Part shown: one piece after another, positions 32,993 through 38,717 of the stretch
Numbering within the stretch: position 1 is the stretch's first letter
Layout: each line of letters opens with the position of its first letter
DNA from: Enterococcus cecorum
Lineage (GTDB): Bacteria > Bacillota > Bacilli > Lactobacillales > Enterococcaceae
Direction: 5' to 3'
Length of the DNA stretch: 38,717 bases
Assembly: GCF_023221775.1 (NCBI RefSeq)
Contig: NZ_JAKUDS010000026.1
Span: 1-38,717 of the forward strand
The notes under the pieces: model-generated
Databases searched by the model: none
What the model was told of the DNA's origin: nothing
Seen by the model: only the letters and a program-made list of their open reading frames with translations
Made by a program: the position numbers and the translations under genes

Positions 32993-35668
32993 TTATTTCA
33001 TAAAATCATATGGGCTAATATTTTCCATTCCTATCATCGGATCAATTTGGCCACTCTGAATCACTGTAACGGTTAAATATTCTGGCAAAGATATAGCTTC
33101 TTCCTTAATCATTACTGAATCACCCGTGCTACTTTCAACTAAATCTAGTGTTTCTTCTTCAACAATGACATCTTTGGGCGCATCAGTCACGTTTGCATAA
33201 TCAATTCCCTGAGCTGCTTCAACCGCAAATAAGTTCATCACTTCACTTGCTGATTCTTTGACTTTAATGATTGGTTCACTAGCTGGGGGTTGGGAAGGTT
33301 GTCCTGGTGCTACTTGATTTTCATTCGTTTTCTCTTTAGCTGTGCGGAGCGGTTTTATTTCGACTTCTGCATGAGAATCATCGCTATACATCGCATCCTC
33401 ATATTGCTGCACTTTCAAATACATCATGTCGGTCATTTGATCATGCTCTAAAATTCGTTTTGCCAAAGTCGTCTGACGGTTGGCGGATACATGCGTCACA
33501 CAAGTTTGGAAGGCCTCGACCTCGCCTAGTAAAATCAAGCGCTCTTTACTTCGTGTCACCGCTGTATACAATAAATTTCGCTGCAACATCCGCGAATATT
33601 GGCGCACCATTGGTAAAATCACCATATTAAACTCACTACCCTGGGACTTATGAATCGAACAACAATAAGCCAGCGTAATCTGATTCCATTCATTTCGTGG
33701 GTAAGTCACTTCATTATTATCAAAAGAAATAACCAATTCGTCCATTTTGCTCTCAGTATATTTTGCTTCGACAATACCGACAATAATCCCCATATCTCCG
33801 TTAAAGACATTGAGTTCCGCAGAATTGACCAACTGCAGGACTTTATCGCCAATTCGGTAACTCACCTCATTAAATTGCACTTCTTTTTTTCCAGGGGTGA
33901 GTGGATTGAAGATTTCTTGCATCATTTTATTTAAGGCATCGATTCCGGCCATCCCACGATACATCGGTGCCAGCACTTGAATATCTTGAGAGGTAAAGCC
34001 TTTTTCCTTCGCTTTTTGGACAATTTGCGAAATAACCCCTTCAATTTGACTCGCCTGACAAGGAATAAAGCTACGGTCTGGCTGTTTTGTGACAAAATTC
34101 TGCGGCAAACGTCCTTCTTTAATTTCATGGGCCAACGGAATAATGCTCGAGCCTTCCCCTTGACGATAAATCTCGGTTAATTCAGCTTGAGGAATTGCAG
34201 GCACACTCAACAAATCATGCAATACTTGGCCTGGTCCCACTGATGGCAATTGATCCTTATCACCAACCAAAATTACTTGCATATTTTCATTAATCGACTT
34301 AAAGAGCATATTCGCTAACCACGTATCGACCATCGACATTTCATCAACAATTAAAAGGCCACCTTCTAACTCATTGACCTCGACTAAAGGTTTGCGCTCT
34401 TTACCATTTAGACCTAACAAGCGATGAATCGTCCCACTTGGTAAGCCAGTTGTTTCTTTCATCCGTTTAGCAGCTCGTCCAGTCGGTGCCGCTAAAAGAA
34501 TCGGAAAAGTCGTCTCCGTATACTTATGAACTTCTAAATCAAGCTCATTTAATTCCGCAAAAAGCTGCACAATCCCATTTACCACCGTAGTCTTTCCTGT
34601 CCCCGGACCACCTGTTAAAATAAATAACGGAGAAGTAATTGCTGCATGAATTGCCTCAATTTGAGAAGCCCCATAAGTTATTCCATTTCGTTTTTCGACT
34701 CTGCGTAAGGCTTTTTCAATCTTTTCTTTGGGATAATTGATTTCTTTTTTACGATTCAACAGATGATTTATCGAGGTACTAATCCCATATTCCGAGAAGA
34801 ACAAACTATTTTCATACAAATTCATCCCGTCTTGTTGGATAACCCCTTCTTGTGTCATCTCCATAATCACATCGGCTAAATCATTGGGCATAATCTCGAC
34901 TGGTCGGCTTTCTTCTAACAAACGAATAGTTGATTCCAATAACTCTTGGGCCGTCACATAAGTATTGCCATTTTCGATACAAGACTGAAAAAGCTGATGA
35001 ATCACGGCTGCTCGCAAACGTTCTTTACTATCATCTGCTATCCCGAGTTGGCTTGCTAGATAGTCGGCACGCTTAAAGCCAATCCCATCAATATCTTCAA
35101 CTAGTTGATATGGATTGGTTTCAATAACTTCAAGTGCTTGATTTTGATATTTTTGATAAATCGCAAAGGAAAGCTGACTCCCAAAGCCATACTTGGTTAA
35201 TCCCACAATCACTTTATCCATTCCATGATTTTGGGCAACCACCTCTGCGACCATTTTTTGTTTGGCTTCAGTTAGACCGCTCACTTGGGCTAAACAATCC
35301 GGATTTTGAATAATCGCCTCAATGGCCTCTTCACCTAAAGCATCGACAATCTTCGCCGCTAACTTCTTCCCAATCCCTGGAAAACGATCACTGGAAAAGT
35401 ACGCAATCAAGCCATTTTGTGAAGTAGGCTGACTTTGTGAATAACTCTGAGACTGAAATTGTAACCCATATCGTGGATGTGTCACTAAAGTACCCTTGAA
35501 TTCATAGCTTTCCCCTTCTTGGATTTGGCCAAAAGTACCCGTCACCACGATTTCTTTTTCCGAAAAATCAAAGTCTTTCTCCTGAATTTTCACTAGCAAA
35601 ACTTTGAAAAAATTACGTGGATTCTCAAAAAATGTAGCTACAATTGTCCCAACTAATTGGTTATCCAC
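32993..35668 (-). CDS. recD2: RecD2-type ATP-dependent DNA helicase
   Basis: About 891 aa from GTG 35668 (GAGG 8 nt upstream); GTG 35677 is an alternative. An N-terminal OB-like domain and helix-hairpin-helix region (about 95-200) lead into a superfamily 1B helicase: Walker A GGPGTGKTT near residue 360, DEMSMVD (motif II), VGDKDQLPSVGPG (motif III) and IHKSQGSEF (motif V). It unwinds DNA 5' to 3' and helps repair or fork protection without RecBC. The last 130 residues are acidic and low in complexity, ending with a distinct PMIGMENISPYDFMK peptide. The gene follows the phosphatase gene at once. Confidence 0.94.
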   Translation of the reverse strand: MDNQLVGTIVATFFENPRNFFKVLLVKIQEKDFDFSEKEIVVTGTFGQIQEGESYEFKGTLVTHPRYGLQFQSQSYSQSQPTSQNGLIAYFSSDRFPGIGKKLAAKIVDALGEEAIEAIIQNPDCLAQVSGLTEAKQKMVAEVVAQNHGMDKVIVGLTKYGFGSQLSFAIYQKYQNQALEVIETNPYQLVEDIDGIGFKRADYLASQLGIADDSKERLRAAVIHQLFQSCIENGNTYVTAQELLESTIRLLEESRPVEIMPNDLADVIMEMTQEGVIQQDGMNLYENSLFFSEYGISTSINHLLNRKKEINYPKEKIEKALRRVEKRNGITYGASQIEAIHAAITSPLFILTGGPGTGKTTVVNGIVQLFAELNELDLEVHKYTETTFPILLAAPTGRAAKRMKETTGLPSGTIHRLLGLNGKERKPLVEVNELEGGLLIVDEMSMVDTWLANMLFKSINENMQVILVGDKDQLPSVGPGQVLHDLLSVPAIPQAELTEIYRQGEGSSIIPLAHEIKEGRLPQNFVTKQPDRSFIPCQASQIEGVISQIVQKAKEKGFTSQDIQVLAPMYRGMAGIDALNKMMQEIFNPLTPGKKEVQFNEVSYRIGDKVLQLVNSAELNVFNGDMGIIVGIVEAKYTESKMDELVISFDNNEVTYPRNEWNQITLAYCCSIHKSQGSEFNMVILPMVRQYSRMLQRNLLYTAVTRSKERLILLGEVEAFQTCVTHVSANRQTTLAKRILEHDQMTDMMYLKVQQYEDAMYSDDSHAEVEIKPLRTAKEKTNENQVAPGQPSQPPASEPIIKVKESASEVMNLFAVEAAQGIDYANVTDAPKDVIVEEETLDLVESSTGDSVMIKEEAISLPEYLTVTVIQSGQIDPMIGMENISPYDFMK

Positions 35669-35678
35669 TGTCCTCACC

Positions 35679-36311
35679 TCACTTTTCAGCTAAAAAATTG
35701 GTTTCATTCCATACCTTTAATTGATAAGGGAGTTCGCCTGTTTGTGTCTCTAAAATGGTTAAACTGCTATTTTTCAAGCTCCCTAATTCGCGTAATTCAC
35801 TCAACGGTTTGCCTATCAACCAAGGAATACTTGCCGCAAACGAAGCCCCATGACCGACAAACAGTACCGGTCCTTCATCTAGGTGGGCTTTGGCTGCCGT
35901 TGTGACCACATTTTCAATCCGTCTTAATAAATGTCCGATGGGCTCTCCATTAAAAGGCGTTGGATCGTATTTATCCAGTCGTTTACGCATTTGACTCGCT
36001 TCTGGGTATTCTTGATTCACCTCAGTAAACAAACGTCCTTCTAAGCTACCAAAGCCCATTTCCCGCAAATTATCGGTTTCAATAATCGGCACATTTGTCT
36101 TAAGATGTTTGGCAATCTCTTTAGCCGTTGTTAACGCACGGGGCGCACTTGAAGCATAAATCGCCGCAAATGGTACGTCTTTCAAATACTCTCCTAATTT
36201 TTGAATCTCAGCGTAACTTTCTGGTAAAAGTGGCGAATCTCCTTCTCTACCTTGAAAGCGACCTTCTAAATTCCATTCTGTCCGTCCATGTCTTGTGAAA
36301 TATAATTGCAT
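35679..36311 (-). CDS. Histidine phosphatase family protein (GpmB-like)
   Basis: 210 aa. The catalytic RHG motif (YFTRHGRTEWN) at the N terminus, REMGFGSLEGR near residue 84 and the second histidine in FVGHGASFAA near residue 153 define the branched histidine phosphatase fold. Members range from phosphoglycerate mutase to phosphatases of cofactors or sugars, so the substrate is open. It lies 9 nt after trmL and before recD2 in one operon. Confidence 0.88.
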   Translation of the reverse strand: MQLYFTRHGRTEWNLEGRFQGREGDSPLLPESYAEIQKLGEYLKDVPFAAIYASSAPRALTTAKEIAKHLKTNVPIIETDNLREMGFGSLEGRLFTEVNQEYPEASQMRKRLDKYDPTPFNGEPIGHLLRRIENVVTTAAKAHLDEGPVLFVGHGASFAASIPWLIGKPLSELRELGSLKNSSLTILETQTGELPYQLKVWNETNFLAEK

Positions 36312-36320
36312 ACTGACCCT

Positions 36321-36827
36321 CTAATCTAATTTATCATTTTCATAGTGATGACTTAATTCTAATCCTGGAAAAGCTTGTTGGCGCAATGCTTCATAGATGA
36401 TTAACGCCGCCGTATTAGATAAATTCAAGGACCGCACATGGGTATCATTCATCGGAATACGCAAACACTTCTCTTCATTTTCACGCATAAAACTTTCCGG
36501 CAAGCCTTTGGTCTCTTTTCCAAACATAAAGTAATGGTCCGCACCATCATTGAAGTTCACATCACTATATACCTTATTGGCAAACTTCGTAATCAAATGC
36601 AAATGCGCCTCACTTGGTAAAGCCTTTAAAAATGCTGCTAAATTCTCATGATAGGTAATGTCTACACTATGCCAATAATCCAGACCAGCTCGTTTTAAAT
36701 GCTTATCATCTGTACTAAATCCTAATGGTTCGATTAGATGCAACGGGGTATTCGTCGCCGCACACGTTCTGGCAATATTCCCGGTATTGGCCGGAATTTC
36801 TGGTTCAAATAATACAATATGATTCAC
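36321..36827 (-). CDS. trmL: tRNA (cytidine(34)-2'-O)-methyltransferase TrmL
   Basis: 168 aa from GTG 36827; an upstream TTG (36848) adds seven residues but has no better ribosome site. SPOUT fold: [20 protein letters not shown] at the N terminus, [11 protein letters not shown] near residue 105 and [20 protein letters not shown] forming the knot that binds S-adenosylmethionine. It methylates the wobble ribose of tRNA-Leu. It is first in the trmL-phosphatase-recD2 operon, directly downstream of a long structured non-coding region that may serve as its leader. Confidence 0.9.
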   Translation of the reverse strand: MNHIVLFEPEIPANTGNIARTCAATNTPLHLIEPLGFSTDDKHLKRAGLDYWHSVDITYHENLAAFLKALPSEAHLHLITKFANKVYSDVNFNDGADHYFMFGKETKGLPESFMRENEEKCLRIPMNDTHVRSLNLSNTAALIIYEALRQQAFPGLELSHHYENDKLD

Positions 36828-36848
36828 TTTATCTCTGACCTTTCTCAA

Positions 36849-37039
36849 TCTATCTTATCTATTTTTATCAAATTTCTCAGCGGTAGGTAAGCACACGAAT
36901 TTCTTCGAGGCTTTCCGAGCTGCTTCACGACCTAAATCTGTGTTCGGCGGGTAGCTACTTCGGCGTATAAGCCAGCCCGTCTGGGAAAGTCTTTACTTCT
37001 CGGACTTTCCCGACGTCCTGGACAGACCTTATCCTTCTC
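36849..37039 (-). other. GC-richer non-coding stretch with hairpins before trmL
   Basis: No convincing gene on either strand. It has visibly more G and C than its surroundings. GGGAAAGTC and GACTTTCCC (36983-36991, 37003-37011) form a perfect 9-bp stem, and several shorter GCCG/CGGC pairings are possible. The part 36872-36907 repeats one arm of the long hairpin at 37104-37139. It may be the downstream part of a structured leader RNA on the minus strand. Confidence 0.45.
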
Positions 37040-37164
37040 GGTATCAATCAACTAAATACTCGGAAAATTCACCCTCCTGCTTAAGAAAATCTCCTTTCAT
37101 CCGATTTTCTCAGCAGTAGGTAACACATGAATTTTCTCGTATTTGCCCAAGTTGATTGATAACC
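37040..37164. repeat. 125-nt nearly continuous hairpin
   Basis: Stacked inverted pairs share one axis: ATCAATCAACT/AGTTGATTGAT (37043-37053, 37150-37160), AAATAC/GTATTT (37054-37059, 37139-37144), GAAAATTCA/TGAATTTTC (37063-37071, 37128-37136), CCTCCTGCT/AGCAGTAGG with one mismatch, and AGAAAATC/GATTTTCT (37084-37091, 37103-37110), around an 11-nt loop. As RNA this is a long single arm. Its length and regularity suggest selection. No coding frame accounts for it. Confidence 0.75.
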
Positions 37165-37205
37165 TTTTGCTCGTGGCTGATCGAGTCGCCTCACATCCTT
37201 GGGTA

Positions 37206-37320
37206 CAAAAAAAACGTAACCCACTCGGTGTCTGGCACTGCGAGAGGCTACGTTAGTGAAGTATTTTTCACTAACTTTTATCAGAACAGGATACTGATAA
37301 AAACCAATGAAAAACAACTT
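37206..37320 (-). ncRNA. Candidate small RNA or attenuated leader
   Basis: Between a promoter (37327-37355) and a strong terminator lie three hairpins: TTTTATCAG/CTGATAAAA (37276-37284, 37294-37302), GTTAGTGAA/TTCACTAAC (37252-37260, 37267-37275) and a terminator with AACGTA/TACGTT arms, inner CTCG/CGAG pairing and eight U (37207-37254). The predicted transcript is about 115 nt. It does not resemble tmRNA, RNase P RNA, SRP RNA or a T-box by motif. It is either a free small RNA or the attenuated start of a longer leader reaching trmL. Confidence 0.55.
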
Positions 37321-37326
37321 GTGTAT

Positions 37327-37355
37327 ACTATATCACTCTCACTACTTCTTGGCAA
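37327..37355 (-). promoter_or_regulatory. Promoter of the candidate RNA / trmL leader
   Basis: TTGCCA (37350-37355), 17-bp spacer, TATAGT (37327-37332) on the minus strand. Confidence 0.65.
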
Positions 37356-37673
37356 TAGAAAATTCAAAAAAACTTCAAATTTATCAAATATTTTTTCAAA
37401 AACAACCCCAAACCCCTAAAAAAATTAGGTAAAACCTACAAAAAATGTAGAAATCGTAAAAAATGGTCATTTGAACAGCTGCTTCTTCAGTGTTAAATTG
37501 TACTATTTTTCAGTGCAATTCAAACAATTTAAAATAGCAAATTTCGTTTCATTTTACAGCTATTTTTTCATAATTATTCCAAAAATTTCACAAACTTTTC
37601 TTTTGTGAATTTCACAAATTTTGTTTGCTTACATTTTTTGAAATTTAACGATTCTACTACTAGCAAACCTCTC
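37356..37673. other. A/T-rich gene-free stretch
   Basis: No gene seen. It has small inverted pairs: CCTAA/TTAGG (37415-37429), CTACA/TGTAG (37436-37450) and TTTGTGA/TCACAAA (37602-37618), with another TTTCACAAA at 37586-37594. None has the form of a good terminator for the gene at 37674-38522. Confidence 0.4.
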
Positions 37674-38522
37674 TTAGCTTTTTTGGCTCATCGCAACTAA
37701 GAGGTCTATCGTAATCTTTTCAAGTGGGGCTTGTTGTAAGGACTTCTTGATAACTGGATCTACTTGCCATTCCAAAGGCGACATCTCCAATAAAGATAAT
37801 CGCAACGCTTCTGGAATATCATAAGTATACTGTACCTTTTCAAATGTCGTATCAGGATAGGCTTGCAATAATTTCTCGACAACTGCTTCATTGGAATAAT
37901 GCTGTTTACGCGCATCATCAGGATAAAAAGCTTGCCGCAACTCTTTTAGATAATGCTCACCAGGAATCACCTTTAAAAGTTTCCCACCAGGAGCTAGGAT
38001 ACGGTCGAACTCGCGATAATTCGAAGGTGAAAAAATATTTAACAACACCTCAAAAGACTGATCGGCAAAAGGCAAATTCGTCAAGTCTGCCACACACCAA
38101 AACGCTTGATCAAATTGCGTGTGATTACTTGCCTGATAAATCCCTTCTTTGGCAATATCAAACCCCACTGTCAATGCAGGTGTCACTTTTTGCGTCAATT
38201 GAGCCAAAAAACTGCCCTCACCACAGCCAATATCCAGTACTTTTGCTTGGTTGAGATCTTTCGCTAAAACCTCAAGCAATGGATCATACATGCCACCTTG
38301 AATCATACGCGCGCGATGGGCAAAAAGCTTGGCATCATAATCACTCTTTAGCTGTGACTTCAAAAAATAGAGCGTCCCTTTTTTAGAAAGATCAAAGCGA
38401 TGATGATGAGCACAAACTAGCCCACTTTCTGTCGCTTGCATTTTTTCATGACAAAGCGGACAAGCAAACAACTGCGCATGGGCCTCTAGAAAAAGTTTCG
38501 CGCGATCAATTTTCTTTAACAT
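37674..38522 (-). CDS. rlmA: 23S rRNA (guanine-N1) methyltransferase, RlmA type
   Basis: 282 aa. An N-terminal zinc finger (FACPLCHEKMQ ... LVCAHHHRFD, three Cys and His) precedes a Rossmann-fold methyltransferase with the SAM-binding VLDIGCGEGSFLAQL near residue 94 and a motif IV-like NIFSPSNYREF. It modifies a guanine in hairpin 35 of 23S rRNA (G745 or G748), which affects macrolide and tylosin action. The exact base cannot be told from sequence. The promoter is TTGCTA (38630-38635) with TATAGT (38606-38611), 18 bp apart. AGGTGA precedes the ATG closely. Confidence 0.88.
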   Translation of the reverse strand: MLKKIDRAKLFLEAHAQLFACPLCHEKMQATESGLVCAHHHRFDLSKKGTLYFLKSQLKSDYDAKLFAHRARMIQGGMYDPLLEVLAKDLNQAKVLDIGCGEGSFLAQLTQKVTPALTVGFDIAKEGIYQASNHTQFDQAFWCVADLTNLPFADQSFEVLLNIFSPSNYREFDRILAPGGKLLKVIPGEHYLKELRQAFYPDDARKQHYSNEAVVEKLLQAYPDTTFEKVQYTYDIPEALRLSLLEMSPLEWQVDPVIKKSLQQAPLEKITIDLLVAMSQKS

Positions 38523-38605
38523 TCACCTATTTCCTTTCTAAATTCAAAAAAACATTTTCAAATTTACCGTATTTAAGCAAATTTTCTTAAAAAACCTACC
38601 TTCCA

Positions 38606-38635
38606 ACTATACCACACTGCCAAAGCCTCTAGCAA
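38606..38635 (-). promoter_or_regulatory. Promoter of rlmA
   Basis: TTGCTA (38630-38635), 18-bp spacer, TATAGT (38606-38611) with TGG extended -10 on the minus strand, about 85 nt before the start codon. Confidence 0.7.
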
Positions 38636-38668
38636 TGTCCCCCAAGTATTTTCACCTATCTTTGCATG

Positions 38669-38700
38669 AAAAAAGCCTATCTTTGAATTTAATCAAGATA
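38669..38700 (-). terminator. Possible terminator of a gene beyond the window
   Basis: TATCTT/AAGATA (38678-38683, 38695-38700) with a following U tract on the minus strand. It would end a gene lying past the right edge. Short stem, so only moderate support. Confidence 0.45.
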
Positions 38701-38717
38701 AGATGTTCAATTTATAA

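Noticed and set aside
37081-37317. Minus-strand frame of 78 codons and a plus-strand frame at 37156-37419 in the structured region
   Set aside because: Neither has a ribosome site, both run through the long hairpin and the terminator, and composition is driven by inverted repeats.
36849-37320. tmRNA, RNase P RNA, SRP RNA, 6S RNA or T-box leader
   Set aside because: Their hallmark sequences (for example GAGGAAAGTCC of RNase P or GGTGGAACCGCG of T-boxes) are absent on both strands.
1-38717. CRISPR array, rRNA or tRNA genes, prophage or plasmid origin
   Set aside because: No regularly spaced repeats, no tRNA-like or rRNA sequence and no integrase, phage or replication genes were found on reading both strands.

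Overview
The window looks like chromosome from a low-GC lactic acid bacterium of the Enterococcus/Vagococcus type. The evidence is the AT-rich sequence with strong AGGAGG-type ribosome sites, the rpmG-secE-nusG and rplK-rplA / rplJ-rplL blocks, an OAD operon with a separate biotin-carrier subunit, CcpA cre sites, ECF transporters and Gram-positive wall enzymes. No plasmid, prophage or CRISPR array is visible. Most genes are on the minus strand.

Layout. 25-660: nitroreductase. 792-4228: a five-gene membrane oxaloacetate decarboxylase operon (H-D-B-G-A order), including a 41-codon gamma-like subunit, with a promoter and two cre-like sites. 4382-6908: psiE and a large fusion protein with SseB-like and macro-like domains. 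7188-9291: divergent L,D-transpeptidase and N-acetylmuramoyl-alanine amidase, then a 188-bp inverted-repeat element. 9553-13634: FtsX-type ABC exporter with a divergent TetR regulator and a probable operator. 13726-14467: two small membrane proteins (DUF4234, DUF2752). 14503-15381: two unassigned small genes and one small gene with a nonsense codon. 15656-18026: rplL-rplJ with an L10 leader and attenuator, and rplA-rplK with two copies of a leader motif. 18175-19056: DUF915 hydrolase.

19189-27298 is a metabolic block lying between the ribosomal genes and nusG. It holds a dedicated four-component ECF transporter, a nucleoside hydrolase, a Crp/Fnr-type regulator, and rbsU-rbsD-rbsK-rbsR. The simplest reading is nucleoside import, cleavage to base plus ribose, and ribose phosphorylation. 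27510-28547 is nusG-secE-rpmG (secE is only 56 codons), with an unusual promoter and terminator arrangement in front of nusG. 28630-30390: a CBS-domain protein and a diacylglycerol kinase-type lipid kinase.

30470-30935 is a decayed IS200/IS605-like element that keeps the tnpB tail, an omega-RNA-like right end and its own promoter. It sits between asnB and the terminator that most likely belonged to asnB. 30941-36827: asnB, then recD2, a histidine phosphatase and trmL. 36849-37355 has no convincing gene but is full of long inverted repeats. It includes a promoter-to-terminator unit of about 115 nt and a 125-nt nearly continuous hairpin, and is the best candidate here for an undescribed structured RNA. 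37674-38522: rlmA-type rRNA methyltransferase.

All family names come from reading motifs by eye. No database or folding program was run.
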